The notes under the pieces were generated by a model. The model worked only from the letters and a program-made list of their open reading frames with translations, did not search any database and was not told where the DNA came from. A DNA stretch of 64,000 nt, taken from positions 1 through 64,000 of the forward strand of contig NZ_ML133569.1 in the NCBI RefSeq assembly GCF_003985125.1, written 5' to 3'. The DNA comes from Rhizobium phaseoli (GTDB lineage Bacteria > Pseudomonadota > Alphaproteobacteria > Rhizobiales > Rhizobiaceae). A program made the position numbers and the translations under genes. Positions 1 through 10,086 of this stretch are shown here, in pieces. Positions within the stretch are counted from its first letter, which is position 1. Every line of letters starts with the position of its first letter.

Positions 1-34
1 GCTTGCGAAGATCATTTGAAAGAGGTCGAGTCAT
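1..34 (-). CDS. IS630-family transposase, N-terminal fragment (runs off the window)
   Basis: Eleven codons are visible on the minus strand, starting with ATG at 34-32 and reading MTRPLSNDLRK. This matches the usual start of rhizobial IS630 transposases, just before their helix-turn-helix region. A GAGG sequence lies about ten bases upstream of the ATG, inside a stem-loop (37-64). The gene is complete or not beyond the window edge; nothing can be said about the DDE catalytic domain. It would catalyse cut-and-paste transposition into TA targets. Confidence 0.55.
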   Translation of the reverse strand, partial: MTRPLSNDLRK

Positions 35-36
35 CC

Positions 37-64
37 GATGCTGGCCTCCACTCCAGCCAGCATC
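37..64 (-). promoter_or_regulatory. Stem-loop covering the transposase translation start region
   Basis: A perfect 9-bp inverted repeat, GATGCTGGC at 37-45 and GCCAGCATC at 56-64, encloses a 10-base loop. In the minus-strand transcript it ends two bases before the transposase ATG, and the purine-rich ribosome-site sequence lies in the loop and the adjoining arm. In other insertion sequences such hairpins limit translation from transcripts that enter from outside. That role here is inference. Confidence 0.4.
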
Positions 65-107
65 TTGAATCACAAAACAGCCAAAAACGGAATCCCTTCC
101 GATTCAA

Positions 108-656
108 CTAAATCCAGATACGCTCTAGCACCTCGATGCCGGCGGTCTGGCAACGTCGCAGGAAAGCCATCACCCGCACGGCAAGTGTGGGGTCATAGAA
201 CAGGTCGCCGACAAGGAGGAGATCAGGCTCCTTCGGCGGTGGTGCCGCGATGATATCGGCGGCGACGGCAATGATGTCCACGCTGTTGAGCGTCGCGTTA
301 AGGCCGATTGCGGCGATGGCATTGGCATCGACATCAATCGCCGTCACGGCGGCAGCCCCGGCCTTGGCTGCCGCGATGGCGACGAGCCCGGAGCCGGCCC
401 CGAGATCAAGGACGCGGCGGCCGGCGACCACTTCCGGGCGATCGAGCAGATGGCGGGCAAGCACGGCGCCACCGGCCCAGGGATAGGCCCAGTAAGGTGG
501 CGGAGCAGTTTCGCCACGGCCGGCGAGCCGCCAGAGCCCGCTCGCGGGTCCCGCTGTGTGAAGCAGAATCTCGGGAATGGACGGAACCGTCGAGATCGGC
601 AGATTGGCCTGGATGAAGGCGGCCGGATCGAGACGCGACGTGCCGGGGCTTTTCAT
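108..656 (-). CDS. Class I SAM-dependent methyltransferase, 3' end cut off by an insertion sequence
   Basis: A 182-residue open frame with a Rossmann SAM-binding motif (VLDLGAGSGLVAIAA, about residues 84-98), an acidic ribose-binding strand (AIDVDANA), and a hydrophobic strand LLLVGDLFYD. The pattern resembles the ETF-beta lysine / PrmA-like protein methyltransferases, which are usually about 30 residues longer. The last six residues (LERIWI) are encoded at or beyond the TA junction with the IS630-type element, so the native C-terminus is lost. N-terminal residues PEILLHTAGPASGLW and PPYWAYPWAGG fit the family, whose substrate region includes such aromatic motifs. Whether the shortened protein folds is unknown; it is probably a disrupted gene. 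Confidence 0.7.
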   Translation of the reverse strand: MKSPGTSRLDPAAFIQANLPISTVPSIPEILLHTAGPASGLWRLAGRGETAPPPYWAYPWAGGAVLARHLLDRPEVVAGRRVLDLGAGSGLVAIAAAKAGAAAVTAIDVDANAIAAIGLNATLNSVDIIAVAADIIAAPPPKEPDLLLVGDLFYDPTLAVRVMAFLRRCQTAGIEVLERIWI

Positions 657-713
657 CGCCGTCTGATCCCTCCGATTATGAAATCCACCAATTCGGCGCC
701 GCTACCGGCGCAA

Positions 714-2669
714 TCAGCCGGGCTTCTTCTTGGAAAACTTGCCCTTCGCTCCGGCGCTGCCTTTGCCCTCATATTTGCCGCCCTCGAATTTCGGCTTGTC
801 GTATCTGGGCTTGTCGGATTTCGGGCCATCGAAGCCGGGCTTGCCGGGTTTCTTGCTCCACGGCTTGCTGTCGCGTCGCTCCTGGCCGGCATTGTCAGCT
901 GCAGCATAACCACCGGCCGACCCCTTGCCGAACTTCTTTTTCGGCCGCTCGTCGCGGAAGGCGTCGCCCGGCCGTTCGTCACGCGACGACTTGCCGGCAT
1001 AGGGCTTCGGCGCCGCCGCGCGGCTGAAATCCGGCGTGCCGGAAAGCCTGGTGACGCGGATGCCGCGTTCGAGCGTCTTGTTCGGCCCGAGAGCCTCCTG
1101 GAAGCTATCCGCGCTTGCTACGGCGATCTCGACATAGGTTTCCTCGGGCTGCATCTTGATCGCGCCGATCTCGCGCTTCGTTACGTTGCCGTTGCGGCAG
1201 AGCATCGGGATCAGCCAGCGCGGCTCGGCATTCTGCTTGCGCCCGACCGAGACGGAGAACCAGACGCTGGGGCCGAAATCCTCGCGCGGTCCCTTCTGCG
1301 CCGGCTCATAAGACACGGCATTGTCGCGGCGCTTGCGACTGCCCCCGTCCTGCACGGTGACCTCGATCAGGTCCTCCGGCGCCGAATGATTGGTGCGATA
1401 GAGACGCAGGAAGGCAGCGGCGAGCTTTTCGGCGCCGTGGCTGGAGAGAAGCTGCTGCACCAGCCCCTGCTCTTCCTCCTGCGGAGCGTCGTGAAAAATC
1501 GGATCGGCGAGCAGCCGCTCGTCGTCGCGCTCGTTCACTTCCTCGGCCGAGGGCGGCCGCGCCCAGGCGGCCGAAATACCGGCATTCTCGAGCAGGCGCT
1601 CGGCCTTGCGTCGTGCATTCAGCGGCACGATCATGGCGCTGATGCCTTTGCGCCCGGCCCGGCCGGTGCGGCCGCTCCGATGCAGCAGCGTTTCCGGATT
1701 GGTCGGCAGGTCGGCATGGATGACGAGATCGAGGCCCGGCAGATCGATGCCGCGGGCGGCGACGTCGGTTGCGATGCAGACGCGTGCGCGCCCGTCGCGC
1801 ATCGCCTGCAGCGCATGGCTGCGTTCGTTCTGCGTCAGCTCGCCGGAAAGCGCCACGACCGAAAAATTGCGGTTGTTGAAGCGCGCGGTCAGATGATTGA
1901 CGGCGGCACGCGTCGAACAGAAGACGATGGCGTTGGTCGCTTCGTAATAACGCAGCACGTTGATGATCGCGTTCTCGCGGTCGCTCGGGGCCACCATCAG
2001 CGCGCGATATTCGATATCGACATGCTGCTTTTCCTCGGCCGCAGTGCTGATGCGCACCGCATCGCGCTGATAGCTCTTGGCAAGCTTGGCGATCGCTGCC
2101 GGCACGGTTGCCGAAAACATCAGAGTCCGGCGCTCGTCCGGGGCTGAATCGAGAATGAATTCCAGGTCCTCGCGGAAGCCGAGATCGAGCATTTCGTCGG
2201 CCTCGTCGAGCACGGCGGCCTTCAGATCCGACATGTCGAGCGCCCGGCGGCGGATATGGTCGCAGAGCCGGCCGGGCGTGCCGACGACGATATGGGCGCC
2301 GCGTTCCAGCGCTCGGCGCTCGCTGCGGATATCCATGCCGCCGACGCAGCTGGCGATCACTGCGCCGGTCATCTCGTAAAGCCATTCGAGCTCGCGTTTC
2401 ACCTGCAGCGCAAGCTCGCGGGTCGGGGCGATGACGAGGGCGAGCGGGGCACCGGCATTGCCGAAGCGTTCGCTGCCCTCAAGCAGCGTCGGCGCCAGCG
2501 CCAGCCCGAAGGCGACGGTCTTGCCGGAACCGGTCTGGGCGGAGACCAGAGCGTCGGACGCGGCAAGATCAGGATCGAGCATCGACTTCTGCACCGGGGT
2601 GAGTTCGGCGTAACCGCGCTTCTGCAACGCCTTGGCGATCGCCGGAACGACGCCGTTGAATTCTGTCAT
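714..2669 (-). CDS. DEAD-box ATP-dependent RNA helicase with DbpA-like RNA-binding domain
   Basis: A 651-residue protein that unwinds RNA duplexes using ATP, probably in ribosome assembly or RNA turnover in the cytoplasm. Visible motifs in order are the Q motif (TPVQ), Walker A (AQTGSGKT, near residue 45), PTRELALQ, the Walker B DEAD box (VLDEADEML, near 155), SAT, and in the second RecA lobe ATDVAARGIDLP and HRSGRTGRAG. After the helicase core comes a region resembling the DbpA RNA-binding domain (about 460-545), then a Lys/Gly/Asp-rich disordered tail ending KFSKKKPG. The tail suggests extra RNA binding or cold-stress use. No operon partner is visible; the cyclase gene begins beyond a 98-base gap. 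Confidence 0.93.
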   Translation of the reverse strand: MTEFNGVVPAIAKALQKRGYAELTPVQKSMLDPDLAASDALVSAQTGSGKTVAFGLALAPTLLEGSERFGNAGAPLALVIAPTRELALQVKRELEWLYEMTGAVIASCVGGMDIRSERRALERGAHIVVGTPGRLCDHIRRRALDMSDLKAAVLDEADEMLDLGFREDLEFILDSAPDERRTLMFSATVPAAIAKLAKSYQRDAVRISTAAEEKQHVDIEYRALMVAPSDRENAIINVLRYYEATNAIVFCSTRAAVNHLTARFNNRNFSVVALSGELTQNERSHALQAMRDGRARVCIATDVAARGIDLPGLDLVIHADLPTNPETLLHRSGRTGRAGRKGISAMIVPLNARRKAERLLENAGISAAWARPPSAEEVNERDDERLLADPIFHDAPQEEEQGLVQQLLSSHGAEKLAAAFLRLYRTNHSAPEDLIEVTVQDGGSRKRRDNAVSYEPAQKGPREDFGPSVWFSVSVGRKQNAEPRWLIPMLCRNGNVTKREIGAIKMQPEETYVEIAVASADSFQEALGPNKTLERGIRVTRLSGTPDFSRAAAPKPYAGKSSRDERPGDAFRDERPKKKFGKGSAGGYAAADNAGQERRDSKPWSKKPGKPGFDGPKSDKPRYDKPKFEGGKYEGKGSAGAKGKFSKKKPG

Positions 2670-2767
2670 GAGTTCGATCTTTCGGAGCTGTCAGGCGCGA
2701 AATGCGCCATGGCCGGAGCCAGCCGGCGGGATATTTGCGCCGTTCCTAGCCGCTCCCGCAGCGATTG

Positions 2768-4624
2768 TCAAAGCGTGCGGCTGCGCCACAGCCAGGCGTC
2801 GATATGGCTTGCCCGGCCGCGCAGCTCCGTTTCCAGCGGCCCCTCCATGCGGCCGGCCTTCAGCAGGACGCTGTCGGTGCCTGCGGCGCGGACGATTTCG
2901 GCGCTCAGCGCCAGCTCGACACCGTTGCGGGCGGCGACCTCCATCAGCCGGGCGCCGACATTCACCGTGTCGCCCGCCGCGGTGATCTGCTGCCGATCGC
3001 CGGTGCCAAGCCGCGAGGCAGCGATCGGGCCGCAATGGGCGCCAACCTTGAAGCCGATCTTCTTTTCGGCAAAGCCCGCATGCGCGCCAAGCCAGGCCCG
3101 CGTACGCTCGCAGAGGCCGACCGCGCAGGCGGCTGCACGGGCGGCATCGTCATCGGCCGGCTCCGGCAGGCCGAACAGGATCATTGCCCCATCGCCCATG
3201 AAGCTGGTGATGGCGCCACCGTGCGAGCGGGCCTCCTCGTCGATGATTTCGAAGAAACCGCTCAGCACTTCGCTGACCTTGACCGGTCCGAGCTTTTCGC
3301 TGAGACCCGTGAATCCCGAGAGATCGATGAAGATGACGGCAGCCTTCTGGCGCACCGGCGCGGCAAGGAAATTCGGATCGCGCGCCAACCATTCGCCAAG
3401 GCCGGGAGCCTCGATGCGCTGCAAGAGGGCGCTCTGCTCGGCGAAATGGCGGGCGCGGCCGCGATCGAGCCAGAGTTCGGCCGCACCGAGCATCAATGCC
3501 GGCGGCAGCGCCGCGGCGATCGGCAGCGCCGCACTCAGCCAATAGCCATGGGCAAAGGCCGACAGATTGAGCATGGCCCAGACCACCAGAACCAGCACGA
3601 TAATGAGGTAACCCGCGGCACTCCGCCGCCAAGCCACCAGCGAAACGAGCAGAAGCGCCAGGCCAATGGCCGTGGCGGCGTCGATCAGTCTCATCCTGTG
3701 ATCGCGCACCATGCCGTCGCTGGCGACGAGATGGGTGATTGCCGTCGACATCACCTCGACCCCGGGCATGACGGGATCGAATGGCGTCGGGAAGACGTCG
3801 CCGCCGCCGGTGACCGTCGAACCGATGACGACGATGCGGTCTGCCACCGCTGCCCCCGGCAGCTTGCCGTCAAGCGCATCAGCGGCGCTGAAGGTGGCGA
3901 TCCTGCCGCGCCCGCCATAGAAGGTCACCGGCAGGCGCTGCCCGATATCCGTGGGAATACGCAGTGCTCCGAGCGTGACGGCATCGCGCTCGATGCTGGG
4001 GTCGGCGCCGAGCGCCACCGAGGCGACACGCAGCGGAAAAGCCGGGTCCAGCCGGTCGGCGCTGCGCGAAATCAGCGGAATGAAACGCGGCGTACCGGTC
4101 TGATCGGTGGCGACATTGACGATGCCGACCGCGGCCGCTTCGGCAAAGCGCGGGAGCGGCAGCAGAAGCTGGCTTGCCTCGGGGATGGCGGCCAACGGAT
4201 CCTCGGCGGCATCGGTGACCCGCTGCCTGCTTCGCGCAAAGGTGGCCGCGCCCGCGATGACGGTTGGCCCCTGGCGCAAGGCGGCGGTCAGCGCTGCATC
4301 ACCCTCCTCCGGTCCGGGATCGACGAGCAGAATGTCGAGCGCCAGAGCTTTCGGCTTGCCCGCAGCGATCGCGCCGACAAGGCGGGCAAGCGTGACCCGG
4401 TCGAGCGGATAGCCGTGGGCGGCGGCAGTGCGGTCATCGATCGCGACGATCGACACGACAGGCGGCGGCTCTCTTGCCCCGACGACGAGGCTGCGGATAT
4501 CCGCAAGCGTCGCCTCCATCCGGTCGAGAAGGCCGACCTCGCCGTTGAGATTGAGATAACCGAGCGCCGCGCCCCAGAGACCGGCGAACAGCAGCGCGAT
4601 CACGGTCAACAGACGATGGCTCAT
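2768..4624 (-). CDS. CHASE2-domain class III adenylate/guanylate cyclase
   Basis: A 618-residue membrane protein. A short N-terminal transmembrane segment (LLTVIALLFAGLWGAALGY) is followed by an extracytoplasmic CHASE2 sensor domain (about 30-320), then hydrophobic segments (about 325-405) and a C-terminal cyclase domain. The cyclase part has the two metal-binding aspartates in FIDLSGFTGLS and FMGDGAMILFG. It should make cyclic AMP or GMP in response to a periplasmic signal. I chose the ATG at 4624 because it lies 4 bases after the FecR stop and begins the first membrane segment; the open frame extends upstream only by reading antisense-like sequence through the FecR gene. It is cotranscribed with the FecR gene. 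FecR-CHASE2 pairs are common in alphaproteobacteria. Confidence 0.9.
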   Translation of the reverse strand: MSHRLLTVIALLFAGLWGAALGYLNLNGEVGLLDRMEATLADIRSLVVGAREPPPVVSIVAIDDRTAAAHGYPLDRVTLARLVGAIAAGKPKALALDILLVDPGPEEGDAALTAALRQGPTVIAGAATFARSRQRVTDAAEDPLAAIPEASQLLLPLPRFAEAAAVGIVNVATDQTGTPRFIPLISRSADRLDPAFPLRVASVALGADPSIERDAVTLGALRIPTDIGQRLPVTFYGGRGRIATFSAADALDGKLPGAAVADRIVVIGSTVTGGGDVFPTPFDPVMPGVEVMSTAITHLVASDGMVRDHRMRLIDAATAIGLALLLVSLVAWRRSAAGYLIIVLVLVVWAMLNLSAFAHGYWLSAALPIAAALPPALMLGAAELWLDRGRARHFAEQSALLQRIEAPGLGEWLARDPNFLAAPVRQKAAVIFIDLSGFTGLSEKLGPVKVSEVLSGFFEIIDEEARSHGGAITSFMGDGAMILFGLPEPADDDAARAAACAVGLCERTRAWLGAHAGFAEKKIGFKVGAHCGPIAASRLGTGDRQQITAAGDTVNVGARLMEVAARNGVELALSAEIVRAAGTDSVLLKAGRMEGPLETELRGRASHIDAWLWRSRTL

Positions 4625-4628
4625 GATA

Positions 4629-5147
4629 TTATTGGCCGAGGCGGGCAAGAAGGGCAGCGATGCGCGGTGCCGGCCAGCGGCGCACGACAAGAGGTTCGGT
4701 TGAGCTGGACACATCGACGCCCTCGCCCGGCGACAGTACCACAGGCTCGCCGGCCGGCCGACGGACAGCCACGCTGCCCCTGACCACCAGCACCGAGGTC
4801 TTGCCGCCTGCGACGTCGACCGCCCATTGCGTACCGCGCACGGCAGCAATTGCCTGCGGCGTCACCACCTGGAAGCCACCTGTGTGCTGACTGCTGTCGA
4901 CATCGACGAGAATGGCCTTGCGCCGCAGAGACGCTGAATCGGGACTGCCGTCATGGTTGCGATCGGAAAGGCGGAAAGACGCACCGGCCTCTGCCGTCAC
5001 CTTGACTCCGCCGGGGCAGCTCAGCACCTGACGGGCGCCGGCGTCACGTGATATCGCGCAGCCCGCAGACTGCGCCAAGGCCGCCTCATGCGGAACGAGG
5101 CCGGCAGCCAGCGCGGCGACAAACAGGTTGCGAATCGTCGTATGCAT
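4629..5147 (-). CDS. FecR-domain periplasmic protein
   Basis: A 172-residue exported protein: signal peptide residues 1-25 ending ALAQ, then a FecR-type beta domain with the typical run TPQAIAAVRGTQWAVDV followed by TSVLVVRGSVAVRR and LSPGEGVDV. FecR domains bind or relay signals in the periplasm. The gene lies directly upstream of the CHASE2 cyclase, with 4 bases between them, so the two products probably work together, FecR presenting a ligand or state to the CHASE2 domain. Also seen are two Cys residues near the N-terminus (CAIS, LSCPGG) that could form a disulphide. Function in this organism is not known. Confidence 0.85.
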   Translation of the reverse strand: MHTTIRNLFVAALAAGLVPHEAALAQSAGCAISRDAGARQVLSCPGGVKVTAEAGASFRLSDRNHDGSPDSASLRRKAILVDVDSSQHTGGFQVVTPQAIAAVRGTQWAVDVAGGKTSVLVVRGSVAVRRPAGEPVVLSPGEGVDVSSSTEPLVVRRWPAPRIAALLARLGQ

Positions 5148-5283
5148 GGAAAGCCCCCGTGACCGTGCGGAACAACTTCTGCGAAAGCGCCCGCCAACCG
5201 TCTTCTTCCATATCAGGCATGATAGCCGAATTCCGATATTTCCCTAGGCGAAAAAGCAGACCGGTGAGACTGCCGGCGAATTC

Positions 5284-6429
5284 TCAGGCACCGCTTTTCA
5301 TCTGCGGCGCCGGCCCGGCATAACGCGCACGCGGCCGGATCAACTCTCCGCTTTCGATCTGCTCCATCGCATGCGCCAGCCAGCCGGTGGAACGGGCAAG
5401 CGAAAAAATAATGATCGGCGCCTCTCGCGGCAGATCGAAGGCGGCGGCCATGGCGGAAAGCGCGAAATCGACATTGACCTTCTCGCCGACCATCTCCTCG
5501 CCCGTTTCCCGAAGCTCGGCAAATTGCGGCGACAGGGAAAAGTGCGAAAGCAGCGCCAAAGCCCTGATATCGCCATCGGGGTAGAGCGGGTGGCCGAAGG
5601 CCGAGAGGTGATTTCCCTGGACAAGCGAGCGGCGGATCGCCTGCTCCGCGCCGAGCGCCGAAGATGACTCGATCAGGGCGTCGACGCCTTGCCAGGCGGC
5701 GCCGTGCAGCGGCCCCGTCAGCGTCGCGAGACCCGAGAGCACGGCAGCCGACAAGGCGGCACCTGCCGAGGCAGTGACCCGCGCCGCAAAGGCCGAGGCG
5801 TTGAGTTCGTGATCGGCAAGCAATACCAGCGCCCGGCGCAGGCAGTCGGCGGCATCCGGCCGTTCCCAGCTTGCCGCCAGCCGCAGATGCAGCGGCTGGT
5901 CCGCCGGCCCCGGCGCCAGCGCATCGGCAATGGTCGAGAGCACGCCGTGCGCCTCGCGCCGTAGCGCTGCTTGCGATCGGCCGATCGATGGCAGATCCGC
6001 CGTTACCCGATCTGCCAGCGCCAGGAACGCAGCCTGAAGCGACGGCGGGGCATTTCCGGAGCCTGTACCCGAGAACAATGTTTCCGCGCCATTCCACAGC
6101 AGCGCCGCCGTCTGCTCCAGCGTCGCCGCCTCGGCGAACTCGGCGGCATCCCGTCCGCGATAGAAAAGCCGTCCCGCGATGATGGTGGAAATCGCCGAGG
6201 AGAGAATCGGGTCGCCCCAGCGGATCGACTCGGCAGCAACCGTTTCGGCCTTGCGGCGGCCGGCATGGCGTTCGGCCAGTCGCTGCACGTCGGCCGCCTG
6301 GTAAAGGCTGCGGCGCGGATCGGCGGGATCGGGCTTGGCGCGGATGCGCCCGCGGCTGACATTGGCGTAAAGCGTCTGCGGCTTGGTCTTCAGCGCCTGC
6401 AGCGCCTCCTCGGCGGTCAGCCACGGCAT
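5284..6429 (-). CDS. Citrate synthase-like protein with N-terminal DNA-binding-like domain
   Basis: A 381-residue protein. Residues 1-55 (MPWLTAEEALQAL, then YANVSRGRIRAKPDP and LYQAADVQRLAERH) look like a MerR/excisionase-type winged helix. The rest is a citrate synthase fold with the catalytic set GPLHGAA, FGHPLYPDGD and VNVDFALSAM (two His and an Asp). The ATG at 6429 has GAGG upstream; a longer frame starts at 6489 but lacks a ribosome site and would run through the palindromes. It is divergent to a second citrate synthase gene. The domain mix suggests an enzyme tied to transcription control, but whether it condenses acetyl-CoA or propionyl-CoA with oxaloacetate, or only regulates, cannot be told from sequence. 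Confidence 0.85.
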   Translation of the reverse strand: MPWLTAEEALQALKTKPQTLYANVSRGRIRAKPDPADPRRSLYQAADVQRLAERHAGRRKAETVAAESIRWGDPILSSAISTIIAGRLFYRGRDAAEFAEAATLEQTAALLWNGAETLFSGTGSGNAPPSLQAAFLALADRVTADLPSIGRSQAALRREAHGVLSTIADALAPGPADQPLHLRLAASWERPDAADCLRRALVLLADHELNASAFAARVTASAGAALSAAVLSGLATLTGPLHGAAWQGVDALIESSSALGAEQAIRRSLVQGNHLSAFGHPLYPDGDIRALALLSHFSLSPQFAELRETGEEMVGEKVNVDFALSAMAAAFDLPREAPIIIFSLARSTGWLAHAMEQIESGELIRPRARYAGPAPQMKSGA

Positions 6430-6440
6430 CGGAGCCTCAT

Positions 6441-6470
6441 ATTGATCAATTGCATCAAGATTGACGTCAA
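6441..6470. promoter_or_regulatory. Twin palindromes between divergent citrate synthase genes
   Basis: ATTGATCAAT (6441-6450) and TTGACGTCAA (6461-6470) are each perfect 10-bp palindromes, spaced so that their centres are exactly 20 bp, two helical turns, apart. The spacer TGCATCAAGA holds a further related half-site. They lie 12 bases upstream of the minus-strand start and 43 upstream of the plus-strand start, where an operator for a dimer of dimers would act on both genes. The binding protein is unknown; the DNA-binding-like domain of the minus-strand gene is one candidate. Confidence 0.5.
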
Positions 6471-6512
6471 TGAGACTAGGTCGGATCATCCTTATCGTAA
6501 AGGAGAAACAAT

Positions 6513-7601
6513 ATGAAAAACGGCTTGGAAGACGTCATCGCCGCCGAGACGCAGCTCTCGGATGTCGATGGCGAAGCGGGGCGGCTGATCATCCGCGGCG
6601 TATCGCTGGATCATCTCGTCGCGGGCGGGACCTATGAGGGCGTTGCCGCCCTCTTGCTCGATGGCCTGATGGAGCGGAGCTTCGATCAAGCGGAATTGCG
6701 CGGCTGGCTGGCGCAAGCGCGAACGAACGTCTTCGTCCACATCGAGGCCGCCGACGCCGCCCTGCTCGCACTGCCGCCGGTCGATGCGATGCGGGCGCTA
6801 ATCGCCCGGTTGCCCGATGGCGACGATTTCGACACGGCGCTCGCCCTTCTGGCAGCGCCCGCAGTCTTCCTGCCCGCGATTCTCAGGCTGCAGCGCGACC
6901 AAAAACCGATCGCGCCCGACGTTGCGCTGTCGCAGGCGGCCGATATCCTGCGCATGCTGACCGGAAAATTGCCGAGCAAGGAGCAGGTCGCGGCGCTCGA
7001 TACCTATCTCGTCACGATCTCAGACCACGGCCTCAACGCCTCGACCTTCGCATCGCGGGTCATCGCCTCGACACAGGCCGGCCTCACCTCTTCCGTGCTG
7101 GCGGCGCTGAGCGCGCTGAAAGGACCGCTGCATGGCGGCGCGCCCGGACCTGTCCTCGACATGCTGGATGCCGTGGGAACGGCGGAGAATGCCGGCCGTT
7201 GGCTTGGCGAAGCGCTTGATCGCGGCGAAAGGCTGATGGGCTTCGGCCACCGCGTCTACCGCGTGCGCGATCCGCGCGCCGATGCGCTGAAAGGCGCGCT
7301 AAAGCCGCTGATCGCTTCGGGACAGGTGGACAGCGCCCGCGGCGCGCTGGCCGAAGCAGTGGAGGACGCTGCGTTGGCAATCCTGAAGGCGCGCAAGCCG
7401 GATCGGCCACTCGACGTCAATGTCGAATTCTATACTGCGCTGCTGCTCGAAGCGCTCGGCTTCCCGCGGCAAGCCTTTACCGGCGTGTTCGCAATCGGCC
7501 GCACGGTCGGTTGGCTGGCGCATGCGCGCGAACAGGCGCTCGACGGGCGGCTGATTCGCCCGCGTTCGGTCTATATTGGGCCGTTGCCGGCGGCTGCATG
7601 A
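6513..7601 (+). CDS. Citrate synthase family protein (CitA-like)
   Basis: A 362-residue citrate synthase without the usual N-terminal extension of the main GltA enzyme. It starts at an ATG preceded by AAAGGAG. Catalytic motifs are GPLHGGAP (His), GFGHRVYRVRDPRA (His) and DVNVEFYTALLLEALG. In the last motif the classical catalytic Asp of NVDFY is Glu, as I recall from CitA-like synthases. C-terminal residues RTVGWLAHAREQ and LIRPRSVYIGP fit the family. It probably condenses an acyl-CoA with oxaloacetate as a secondary citrate or methylcitrate synthase. It is divergent from the citrate synthase-like gene with the DNA-binding-like domain and shares its control region. Confidence 0.88.
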   Translation: MKNGLEDVIAAETQLSDVDGEAGRLIIRGVSLDHLVAGGTYEGVAALLLDGLMERSFDQAELRGWLAQARTNVFVHIEAADAALLALPPVDAMRALIARLPDGDDFDTALALLAAPAVFLPAILRLQRDQKPIAPDVALSQAADILRMLTGKLPSKEQVAALDTYLVTISDHGLNASTFASRVIASTQAGLTSSVLAALSALKGPLHGGAPGPVLDMLDAVGTAENAGRWLGEALDRGERLMGFGHRVYRVRDPRADALKGALKPLIASGQVDSARGALAEAVEDAALAILKARKPDRPLDVNVEFYTALLLEALGFPRQAFTGVFAIGRTVGWLAHAREQALDGRLIRPRSVYIGPLPAAA

Positions 7602-7632
7602 AGGCTGATCCGGCAGGATCTCCGGATCCGAT

Positions 7633-7660
7633 CCAGATCGCGCAAAATCGCGCGATCTGG
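7633..7660. terminator. Hairpin between convergent citrate synthase and pyrG
   Basis: CCAGATCGCGC (7633-7643) and GCGCGATCTGG (7650-7660) form a perfect 11-bp stem with loop AAAATC between two convergent genes. There is no T tract on either strand, so it may act as a bidirectional, perhaps weak or Rho-assisted, terminator or a transcript-end stabiliser. Confidence 0.4.
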
Positions 7661-7671
7661 TGCCGCGCTCG

Positions 7672-9967
<2,296 letters not shown>

Positions 9968-10086
9968 GGGTCCAGTCCTGCCCGTCTGGAGACGGACATA
10001 AGTAAGAATTCTGGCGGCTCTTTACATGAGGCTCTCGCCTATTCCAAGCCCTTCGGCCAGGAATAAACCAAGCAATGAACAATGCC

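Larger units (their letters stand above)
1..126 (-). mobile_element. End of an IS630-family insertion sequence
   Basis: Read on the minus strand, the reading frame of the neighbouring methyltransferase runs into foreign sequence after a TA dinucleotide at 125-126. That sequence begins GAGCGTATCTGG and leads after about 90 bases to a short open frame starting MTRPLSNDLR, which is typical of IS630-type transposases in rhizobia. IS630/Tc1 elements insert at TA, which fits the junction. Only one end lies in the window; the rest continues leftwards beyond base 1. The exact terminal repeat cannot be confirmed without the other end. The family call rests on my memory of the N-terminal motif plus the TA junction. 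Confidence 0.7.

Noticed and set aside
2765..4783. A 672-residue open frame on the plus strand opposite the CHASE2 cyclase
   Set aside because: Antisense shadow of the cyclase; the cyclase frame has a continuous CHASE2 and cyclase domain.
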